A stretch of DNA of 5,483 bases from an uncultured Lachnospiraceae bacterium (GTDB lineage Bacteria; Bacillota; Clostridia; Lachnospirales; Lachnospiraceae), in assembly GCA_902767235.1 (NCBI GenBank), contig CACXGR010000305.1:1-5483 (forward strand). Reading direction: 5' to 3'. The notes below the pieces were generated by a model that saw nothing but the letters and a program-made list of their open reading frames with translations, made no database searches and was not told where the DNA came from. Each line of letters begins with the position of its first letter. The stretch's first letter is position 1. The translations under genes and the position numbers were made by a program. Positions 1 to 5,293 of this stretch are shown in pieces.

Positions 1-898
1 GAGCGCCGTGGTGGATTCCATCATCAATGACACGGCCATGAAGGGCAGCAAAAAGCGCAACCTGGACATCGGCGTGGACGTGATGCCTTCGATCCCCCAG
101 GACAACACGGATCGGAACCGCACATCGCCCATGGCCTTCACCGGCAACAAGTTTGAATTCCGTATGCCCGGCTCCTCTCTCTCCATCTCAGGTCCCAACA
201 TCGTGCTCAACACGATGATGGCCCACGAGCTCATGCTCTTTGCGGATGAACTCGAGAATTCTGAGGATTTTGACACGGATGTGGCCGCACTGATCCGCCG
301 GGAACTGACGGCGCACCGCCGCATCATTTTCGACGGCAACGGCTACGACGAGAGCTGGATCGCCGAGGCCAAGCTGCGGGGACTCTCCAACTTCTCGACG
401 GCAGTCGACGCTCTGCCCTGCTACATAGATGAGAAGAACATCCGTCTCTTCACGGATCACGCCATCTACACCAGGGAGGAAGTGCACGCCCGCTACAACA
501 TCCACGTGGAGAACTATACTGCCACCATCGAGATCGAGGCCCGCACCATGATCGACATGCTGCACAAGGATATCCTTCCCGCCGTCTCTTCTTACGGCAC
601 TGCTCTCTGCAAGGGACTGGAGCGGCGCAAGAACATGGGACTCCCCTCCCGCTTCGAAGAGGACGGCGCCCGCAACGTCAGCATGCTCTGCGACTGCCTC
701 TACGATGCATGCAGCAAACTGGAGAAGGATCTTCGCGATGTACCGCTTGATCCCGAGAAGGCGATGCACTTCTGCCACGATGTGATCGTTCCCGACATGA
801 ACGAGTGCCGCAGCTATTCGGACGAACTGGAGACGATCACAGAAAGGAGCGCATGGCCCTTCCCCACCTATTCCGAGCTTCTTTTCAGCGAGGGCTGA
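1..898 (+). CDS. glnN: Glutamine synthetase type III, C-terminal part (5' end outside window)
   Basis: This is the C-terminal 298 or so residues of a type III glutamine synthetase, which makes glutamine from glutamate, ammonia and ATP in the cytoplasm. The frame is open to the window edge (first whole codon at 2-4), so the GTG at 8 is an internal valine, not a start. Seen in the sequence: the family block DRNRTSPMAFTGNKFEFR (about residues 38-55 of the fragment), followed by SLSISGPNIVLNT, then IIFDGNGYDESW and EAKLRGLSNFSTAVDALP. These are characteristic of GSIII and not of the shorter GlnA type. The downstream part (FTDHAIYTREEVHARY, IEARTMIDMLHKDILPA) matches the helical GSIII C-terminal domain. 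GSIII proteins are usually about 700 residues, so over half is missing upstream. The TGA at 896-898 is one base before the next ATG, and that gene's ribosome binding site lies inside this gene. The identification is secure; regulation cannot be seen because the promoter is outside the window. Confidence 0.95.
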   Translation, partial: SAVVDSIINDTAMKGSKKRNLDIGVDVMPSIPQDNTDRNRTSPMAFTGNKFEFRMPGSSLSISGPNIVLNTMMAHELMLFADELENSEDFDTDVAALIRRELTAHRRIIFDGNGYDESWIAEAKLRGLSNFSTAVDALPCYIDEKNIRLFTDHAIYTREEVHARYNIHVENYTATIEIEARTMIDMLHKDILPAVSSYGTALCKGLERRKNMGLPSRFEEDGARNVSMLCDCLYDACSKLEKDLRDVPLDPEKAMHFCHDVIVPDMNECRSYSDELETITERSAWPFPTYSELLFSEG

Positions 899-899
899 T

Positions 900-2060
900 A
901 TGATCACTTTTTTGTCCCGATTACTGATACCGGATCGTCAAAATACCGATCTGCCCGAAGTGAGGCGCCGCTACGGCGTCCTCTCGGGGGCAGTCGGTAT
1001 TTTTCTCAATCTCCTTCTCTTTGCAGGTAAACTCGCCGCCGGACTTCTGGCCCATTCCGTATCCATCACCGCCGACGCCTTCAACAACCTGTCGGATGCA
1101 GCTTCCAGCGTCATGACGCTGGTCGGATTCAGACTGGCAGGAAAGCGCCCGGACCGGGACCATCCCTTCGGACACGGCAGGATCGAATACATCACCGGAC
1201 TTCTGGTCAGCGTCTCCATCCTCCTCATGGGGGCGGAGCTTCTGCGGACGTCGGTTTCCCGGATCCTGGCGCCCCGTGAGACCGTCTACTCGGCCTTTTC
1301 CGCGGCGATCCTGCTCCTTTCCATCGGCGTCAAGCTGTATATGTTTTATTACAACCGGAGTCTTGGCCGGATGATCGGCAGCGTGGCTCTTCATTCCACC
1401 GCGATGGACTCCCTGAGCGACTGCGTCTCCACCTCCGTCGTTCTGATCTGCATGCTTGCCGGCCGCGTTTTCGGCATATCCCTGGACGGTTGGTGCGGAC
1501 TGGCCGTATCCGTTTTTATCCTGCGCACCGGCCTGAATGCGCTTCTTGAGACGGCGAGCCCTCTGCTCGGAGAAGCGCCCGACCCGGATTTCATCTCACA
1601 GATCAAAGAAAAAGTGCTCTCGACGCCGGGCATCACCGGCATGCACGATCTTCTGGTCCATGACTACGGCCCGGGCCATGTCATTGTCTCCCTCCACGCG
1701 GAGGTTCCCGCCAGCCTCTCCCTGGTAGAGGCCCACGAGATCATCGACCGGCTGGAGTCCTCGCTCGACGAGCGCTTCGGCATCATGAGCGTCATTCATA
1801 TCGACCCTGTGGATAAAAGCGACATGGCGGCCGCATTCCTCAAAGACAGGCTTACTTCGCGGCTTCATGCCATCCATCCGGAAGCCGGTCTGCACGATCT
1901 GAGGATCCTGCGCGGCGACGGTGTGCCGGTCGTTTCCTTCGACGCTGTGCTCCCCTATTCAGTCGAAATGAGCGACGAGCGGATCGTGGAAGAACTGAGT
2001 ACCTTTGTCACTGAGAATACAGCGGGCTACCGCTCCGACATACGGGTGGACAGAAAATGA
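900..2060 (+). CDS. Cation diffusion facilitator (CDF) transporter, probable Mn2+ exporter type
   Basis: A 386-residue inner-membrane metal/proton antiporter of the CDF family, expected to export divalent metal. The start at 900 fits the usual CDF N-terminus and is preceded by GAGGG at 890-894. About six membrane segments are visible (roughly residues 28-50, 54-79, 97-116, 131-151, 162-188, 196-215), with the family motif DHPFGHGRIEY at 87-97. The transport-site residues are N62 and D66 in segment 2 and D170 and D174 in segment 5. This N-D-D-D set is known from Mn2+-exporting CDFs such as MntE, whereas zinc members carry H or D at the first positions; Mn2+ as substrate is therefore an inference. 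A cytoplasmic ZT-dimer domain covers about 230-303. It is followed by an 80-residue extension (305-386) that resembles a second, degenerate copy of that domain, so the protein is longer than the usual 290-300 residues. It follows glnN by one base and is surely co-transcribed with it. Iron or cobalt as substrate cannot be excluded. Confidence 0.92.
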   Translation: MITFLSRLLIPDRQNTDLPEVRRRYGVLSGAVGIFLNLLLFAGKLAAGLLAHSVSITADAFNNLSDAASSVMTLVGFRLAGKRPDRDHPFGHGRIEYITGLLVSVSILLMGAELLRTSVSRILAPRETVYSAFSAAILLLSIGVKLYMFYYNRSLGRMIGSVALHSTAMDSLSDCVSTSVVLICMLAGRVFGISLDGWCGLAVSVFILRTGLNALLETASPLLGEAPDPDFISQIKEKVLSTPGITGMHDLLVHDYGPGHVIVSLHAEVPASLSLVEAHEIIDRLESSLDERFGIMSVIHIDPVDKSDMAAAFLKDRLTSRLHAIHPEAGLHDLRILRGDGVPVVSFDAVLPYSVEMSDERIVEELSTFVTENTAGYRSDIRVDRK

Positions 2061-2070
2061 GTCAGTCGTT

Positions 2071-2796
2071 TTAGTGGTGTCTGTTCTTAAGATGCGCCGT
2101 CATGATCAGCAGCCCGGTTCCGCTTCCAATAGAGATCTGCGCCGGAATCTCCGATCCCGCTGCCTTATCTTCACTGCCGCCGGCCTCACCTGCCCGGCTG
2201 ACGGTCTCATTGCTGCATCCCACAGGGAAGTCATTCGTCACCGTGACGTGCTCCACATTGTACTTCATCCCTTGGATCGTCACATCCGTGAGGCGCTCAT
2301 CCAGAGCGAACAGAGAAACAGTTCCCTCAAAGGATGCCGGCAGCCGGAAGACGCCCTTTCCGATCACAGTAACATCCGTCTCACGGTCCCGAAGGATTCC
2401 CGACGCCCCTCTCCTGACCAGCCACACAAGTGTCTGAACATTGGCCATCGTATGATCCAGCCTTCCGCCGAGTCCCCCGTAGATCTCAAAAGTCCTGTAT
2501 CCCCTCTCATACCCAAGCTTCACCGCCGCCAGCGTGTCCGTATCATCTTTGACCACAGGCAGCTGATAAAAGACGCCGTCGCCGGCTTTCCGGTACTGAG
2601 CCAGCGCATCTTCATATTCAGATTCCAGCGAATCGAAATCCCCGATCACAAGATCCGGCTGCACGCCGCGGTCGATGAGATAGCGGAGCCCGCCGTCAAC
2701 CGCGATCACAAGGTCGCCGGGGGCTTTTTCTATTTTGTCTCCAAAATACTGTCCGGCGCACATGAGTATGCACTTTCCCTTATTGGTGTTTTCCAT
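2071..2796 (-). CDS. thiN: Thiamine pyrophosphokinase
   Basis: A 241-residue cytoplasmic enzyme that transfers pyrophosphate from ATP to thiamine to give thiamine diphosphate, the last step of thiamine salvage. Family motifs are in the expected order: AVDGG (32-36), PDLVIGDFDS (47-56), KDDTD (83-87) with the acidic ATP/Mg2+ ligands, and GGLGGRLDHTMANV (107-120), then the thiamine-binding end with GCSNE (194-198) and GTGLLI. The reading frame is open upstream to 2898, but the ATG at 2796 is preferred. It has GAGAGG at 2802-2807 five bases upstream, and the protein then starts with CILMCAGQY as in the family, while the upstream stretch would translate a terminator hairpin and overlap pgsA. Between SNE and the last strand lies an unusual Ala/Gly/Glu/Ser-rich insert (about 199-222), which makes the protein longer than the usual 210-220 residues. 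It lies 67 bp after pgsA, behind a strong terminator, and converges with the CDF gene. Confidence 0.93.
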   Translation of the reverse strand: MENTNKGKCILMCAGQYFGDKIEKAPGDLVIAVDGGLRYLIDRGVQPDLVIGDFDSLESEYEDALAQYRKAGDGVFYQLPVVKDDTDTLAAVKLGYERGYRTFEIYGGLGGRLDHTMANVQTLVWLVRRGASGILRDRETDVTVIGKGVFRLPASFEGTVSLFALDERLTDVTIQGMKYNVEHVTVTNDFPVGCSNETVSRAGEAGGSEDKAAGSEIPAQISIGSGTGLLIMTAHLKNRHH

Positions 2797-2810
2797 GCCT
2801 TCCTCTCTTT
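2797..2810 (-). promoter_or_regulatory. Ribosome binding site deciding the thiN start
   Basis: The - strand reads AAAGAGAGGAAGGC directly before the ATG at 2796. GAGAGG, ending five bases upstream of the ATG, is a good Shine-Dalgarno sequence. It supports this start over in-frame codons further upstream. It begins only five bases (GGGGG) after the T-run of the upstream terminator. Confidence 0.7.
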
Positions 2811-2815
2811 CCCCC

Positions 2816-2846
2816 AAAAAAAGACCGCTGCATAAATGCAGCAGTC
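2816..2846 (-). terminator. Intrinsic terminator after pgsA, immediately before thiN
   Basis: Read on the - strand, GACTGCTGCA, loop TTTA and TGCAGCGGTC form a 10-bp stem with a single U-G wobble (2823-2846), followed by seven T (2816-2822). The wobble becomes a C-A mismatch in the opposite direction and no T-run follows there, so the element acts on leftward transcripts. It lies 17 bases past the pgsA stop and ends 19 bases before the thiN ATG, leaving no room for a promoter in between. It therefore either ends the rpoZ-rimO-pgsA unit or works as an attenuator of thiN. Confidence 0.88.
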
Positions 2847-2863
2847 CCTTTTCATTGAACTTA

Positions 2864-3400
2864 TTACTTGTCTCCCGCCAGGATCTGCTTGTTGGCATTG
2901 ATGTATGTGACCAGCGAGATGATGGTCAGCGCCAATGCGATCCACATGACGATGTCTGTGAGGATCTTCAACTGCGGCAGATTGATGATCATAAGAATGA
3001 TCATGATCATCTGGAAAGTGGTCTTGAACTTTCCCCAGTAGTTGGCGGCGATGACGACGCCGTTCTCTGCGGCGATCAGCCTGAAGCCGCTGATGATGAA
3101 TTCTCTGGCGACGATGATGACCACGATCCAGGACGGGATCCTGCCCAGTTCGATCAGGCAGATCATGCCGGAGATCGTCAGGATCTTGTCCGCCAGGGGA
3201 TCCATGAATTTGCCGAAGTTTGTGATCAGATTATATTTTCTTGCAATGTATCCGTCCGCAAAGTCAGTGAGCGAAGCGGCGACGAAAAGAACGAGCGCCG
3301 GCCATTTCATGGCTTCGTTTGTTCCTGAGATTAAGAGCGATGCCACAAAGAAAGGCACGAGCACCATACGCAATACCGTGAGTTTATTCGGCAGATTCAT
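2864..3400 (-). CDS. pgsA: CDP-diacylglycerol-glycerol-3-phosphate 3-phosphatidyltransferase (phosphatidylglycerophosphate synthase)
   Basis: A 178-residue membrane enzyme that joins CDP-diacylglycerol and glycerol 3-phosphate to form phosphatidylglycerophosphate, the precursor of phosphatidylglycerol and cardiolipin. The CDP-alcohol phosphotransferase signature is complete: D46, D49-G50, A53-R54, G63, D67 and D71, within DFADGYIARKYN and NFGKFMDPLADK. The N-terminus MNLPNKLTVLRMVLVP is typical of PgsA, and hydrophobic segments follow at about 9-26, 32-48, 74-86, 90-110, 128-141 and 149-167. The length is normal for the family. The ATG at 3400 lies inside the end of rimO (17-base overlap) and has a strong TAGGAGGT site eight bases upstream, so translation can start on its own as well as by coupling. 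It ends with two in-frame stops in a row (TAA TAA, 2866-2861), followed by the terminator. PgsA is preferred over PssA or cardiolipin synthase types because of its length and N-terminus. Confidence 0.95.
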   Translation of the reverse strand: MNLPNKLTVLRMVLVPFFVASLLISGTNEAMKWPALVLFVAASLTDFADGYIARKYNLITNFGKFMDPLADKILTISGMICLIELGRIPSWIVVIIVAREFIISGFRLIAAENGVVIAANYWGKFKTTFQMIMIILMIINLPQLKILTDIVMWIALALTIISLVTYINANKQILAGDK

Positions 3401-4739
3401 AGTACAGACCTCCTATCAGATCATATTCCTGTGATCCGGTCACAAGTACCTTGACCAGATCGCCTGTCATCAGTTCTCTTTGTGTTTCTATAAATAATGC
3501 GCCGTCCACACCCGGTGCATCTTTATACGACCTTGCCAGATAGACGGGCTCGCCCGCGAGCTTCCCTTCCACGATGGCGTCCACTACGCGGCCTTCCATA
3601 TCCTGCGCCGCCTCGAACGCGATCTTCTGCTGCAGGAGCATGAGCTCCTTCTGTCTCTTTTTTCTGATCCGCGCGGGGACCTGCGGCGACATCTTTGCTG
3701 CGGGCGTTCCCTCTTCCCGCGAATAGGTGAACACGCCCAGTCTGTCGAAGCGCATCTCCTCCACAAATTCCAGAAGCGCTCTGTGGTCCTTTTCGCTCTC
3801 ACCTGGGAAACCCGTGATCAGCGTCGTGCGGATGCAGATATCCGGGATCAGTTCACGGAGCATCGACACCTTCTGCCGGAGCTCCTCCCGGTTTGTCTGC
3901 CTGCCCATTCGCTTCAAAATATCGTCCGACGCGTGCTGTACCGGCATATCTATGTAGTGTACAACTTTGGGAAGGTCCCGGATCGCCTCTGCGATCTCTC
4001 TCGTGATCTCCTCCGGGTAACAGTACATCAGGCGGATCCACTCGATCCCCTCTATGTCGGAGAGCTTTTTAAGAAGATCCGGCAGCGCCTTGTACCCGTA
4101 CAGATCCGTGCCGTAAAGCGTCGTCTCCTGCGCCACAAGGATCAGTTCCCGGACGCCCTTGGCCGCCAGAGCCTCTGCCTGTGCGATCAGCTCCTCCATC
4201 GGAATGGAGCGGTAATGTCCGCGGATGTAGGGGATCACACAGTATGTGCAGCGCTTGTCGCATCCCTCCGCGATCTTGAGATAGCTGTAATACCCGCCTG
4301 TGGTGACAACTCTCTCTGCGGCCGTGCCTGTCCGCCTGTTCTCATTCTCCATGAGCAGATATCCGTTCGAGCCGGCTTCCCCGTCATTTGCGAGGATCTC
4401 ATGCAAGGTCTCCACGATCTTTTTCTCTGCGGTCGTTCCGATCACGGCGTCGACTTCGGGGATCTCCTTGAGGATGTCGTATTTGTAGCGCTGCGCCAGA
4501 CATCCTGTCACGATCAGGGCTTTGAGTTGACCCTCCGTGCGCCTCCTGGCAAGTGCCAGGATCTGATCGATGCTCTCTTTCTGCGCGTCCATGATGAAGC
4601 AGCAGGTATTGACGACTGCGATATCCGCCTCTTCTTCATCGTCTGTAAAGGAATAACCCGCCTGCCTGAGCGCGCCGAGCATTTCCTCCGAATCCACCAG
4701 ATTTTTGTCACAACCCAGAGATACAAAAAGTATCTTCAT
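3384..4739 (-). CDS. rimO: Ribosomal protein S12 methylthiotransferase RimO (radical SAM)
   Basis: A 451-residue cytoplasmic radical-SAM enzyme that adds a methylthio group to the beta carbon of a conserved aspartate in ribosomal protein S12. The N-terminal UPF0004 domain carries the auxiliary Fe-S cluster cysteines C10 (in SLGCDKNLVDSE), C46 (NTCCF) and C80 (VTGCLAQRY). The radical-SAM cluster motif is C160-x3-C164-x2-C167 in EGCDKRCTYCVIPYIRGHYRS. The blocks LMYCYPEEIT and YIDMPVQHASDDILKRMGR point to RimO rather than the tRNA enzymes MiaB or MtaB. The C-terminal TRAM domain is at about 380-448 (YLARSYKDAPGVDGALFIE, then GDLVKVLVTGSQEYDLIG). The length fits the family. The ATG at 4739 overlaps the rpoZ stop by four bases (ATGA) and only a weak, distant AGAGG lies upstream, which suggests translation coupled to rpoZ. 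The 3' end overlaps pgsA by 17 bases. All required cysteines are present, so it should be active. Confidence 0.97.
   Translation of the reverse strand: MKILFVSLGCDKNLVDSEEMLGALRQAGYSFTDDEEEADIAVVNTCCFIMDAQKESIDQILALARRRTEGQLKALIVTGCLAQRYKYDILKEIPEVDAVIGTTAEKKIVETLHEILANDGEAGSNGYLLMENENRRTGTAAERVVTTGGYYSYLKIAEGCDKRCTYCVIPYIRGHYRSIPMEELIAQAEALAAKGVRELILVAQETTLYGTDLYGYKALPDLLKKLSDIEGIEWIRLMYCYPEEITREIAEAIRDLPKVVHYIDMPVQHASDDILKRMGRQTNREELRQKVSMLRELIPDICIRTTLITGFPGESEKDHRALLEFVEEMRFDRLGVFTYSREEGTPAAKMSPQVPARIRKKRQKELMLLQQKIAFEAAQDMEGRVVDAIVEGKLAGEPVYLARSYKDAPGVDGALFIETQRELMTGDLVKVLVTGSQEYDLIGGLYYESAE
3401..3416 (-). promoter_or_regulatory. Strong pgsA ribosome binding site inside rimO
   Basis: The - strand reads TAGGAGGT followed by CTGTACT before the pgsA ATG at 3400, a near-consensus Shine-Dalgarno sequence. 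It lies within the last codons of rimO and so is constrained both as coding sequence and as a ribosome binding site. Confidence 0.75.
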
Positions 4740-5071
4740 TCCGCGATCTCTGCCTCTTCGTCGGCCGTCTCGCCGTCCTCTTCGTCAAATACAGATTCAC
4801 CGGGCTCGAAGAACTCTTCCGTTTCCTCTTCGTCGGGTTCATTCTCGGCGAGAATGCGGATCTTCTCCTGATTGAGTTCCTCAACCGCGATGGAAAGCGG
4901 CTTCTCGCCTTCCGCTGCCGCGATGAGCGGCTCGTCGCCGTCGACGATCTGTCTTGCTCTCTTGGCTGTGGCCATGACGATGGAATAGCGGCTGTTGATG
5001 ACCGGTGTCTCGCCCTCTTCCACTCCCTTGTTCACGACCTGCATTAAGTCTACATAAGACGGATGTATCAT
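4736..5071 (-). CDS. rpoZ: DNA-directed RNA polymerase omega subunit
   Basis: A 111-residue small subunit that wraps the beta' C-terminus and helps assemble and stabilise RNA polymerase. Typical features are the N-terminus MIHPSYVDLM, then PVINSRYSIVMATAKRARQIV (23-43), the omega core, and KPLSIAVEELNQEKI (57-71). The start at 5071 matches the usual omega N-terminus and has AGGT at 5080-5083 eight bases upstream, with a further AGGAAAGGA at 5086-5094. Residues 76-111 form a tail with 20 acidic residues out of 36 and no lysine or arginine, longer than in short omegas of about 70 residues. The tail divides into 8-residue units, three of which begin DEE. The gene follows gmk, as is usual in Firmicutes, but across a 222-bp gap with its own promoter, and its stop overlaps the rimO start. 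Confidence 0.96.
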   Translation of the reverse strand: MIHPSYVDLMQVVNKGVEEGETPVINSRYSIVMATAKRARQIVDGDEPLIAAAEGEKPLSIAVEELNQEKIRILAENEPDEEETEEFFEPGESVFDEEDGETADEEAEIAE

Positions 5072-5121
5072 TTATTGTTACCTGATCCTTTCCTGCGTCG
5101 CAGTGCCTGGCATTTCAATCC

Positions 5122-5154
5122 GCCGCACAACTCCATCCGGTTGTCTGCAGCGGC
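5122..5154 (-). promoter_or_regulatory. Possible hairpin in the rpoZ leader RNA
   Basis: In the - strand transcript, GCCGC (5154-5150) pairs with GCGGC (5126-5122), and ACAAC (5144-5140) pairs with GUUGU (5131-5127). A five-base bulge (UGCAG) lies on the 5' side and the loop is eight bases. All ten pairs are Watson-Crick. The hairpin would sit about 50 nt before the rpoZ start. No T-run follows, so it is not a terminator, and I do not recognise it as a known leader or riboswitch class. A role is inferred only from position and pairing. Confidence 0.35.
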
Positions 5155-5189
5155 CATTATCATGCGGCATATTGATTTTACAAAAATTT

Positions 5190-5219
5190 ACTATATCACA
5201 ATATTTTGCCGGATGTACA
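5190..5219 (-). promoter_or_regulatory. Probable SigA-type promoter for rpoZ-rimO-pgsA
   Basis: The - strand reads TGTACA (5219-5214), an 18-bp spacer, then TGA and TATAGT (5195-5190). TATAGT matches the consensus -10 at five of six bases and is preceded by a TGn extension. The -35 matches at four of six. The flanking DNA is AT-rich, unlike the rest of the window. Transcription would begin near 5183, giving rpoZ a leader of about 110 nt. No terminator is visible after gmk, so read-through from gmk is also possible. Confidence 0.6.
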
Positions 5220-5293
5220 GTCCCATTTCATAATGTGCGGCATTTCTTCTGCCCTCAGGTCGATATACGGCTGTACGTGCGGCGTTCCGTCGC

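Noticed and set aside
188..907. Open frame of 239 codons on the - strand within glnN
   Set aside because: It is antisense to a clear glutamine synthetase. The translation is rich in Val, Ala, Gly, His and Asp as expected for a reverse-frame shadow, and no membrane or domain pattern is seen.
2005..2835. Open frame of 276 codons on the + strand
   Set aside because: It is antisense to thiN, overlaps the end of the CDF gene and runs into the pgsA terminator. It shows no family resemblance, while thiN carries all its catalytic motifs.
2797..2898. Upstream extension of thiN to an ATG at 2898
   Set aside because: It would overlap pgsA by 35 bases and translate through the terminator stem and T-run. 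The ATG at 2796 has a well-placed Shine-Dalgarno sequence and gives the family's N-terminus.
3783..4871. Open frame of 362 codons on the + strand
   Set aside because: It lies antisense to rimO and part of rpoZ, both of which have complete family motifs. Its translation shows no recognisable domain, and it is explained by the GC-biased codons of the real genes.
5089..5115. Small inverted repeats TGCC-x-GGCA and CTGC-GTC-GCAG before rpoZ
   Set aside because: Stems are only four pairs with loops of one to three bases, with no T-run and no sign of a larger fold, so they are not called as terminators or operators.
5196..5243. 15-codon ORF on the - strand starting at 5243, just after gmk
   Set aside because: It is very short, it has no strong start signal (GAGGGCAG is distant), and it overlaps the predicted promoter. 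Chance is the simplest explanation.
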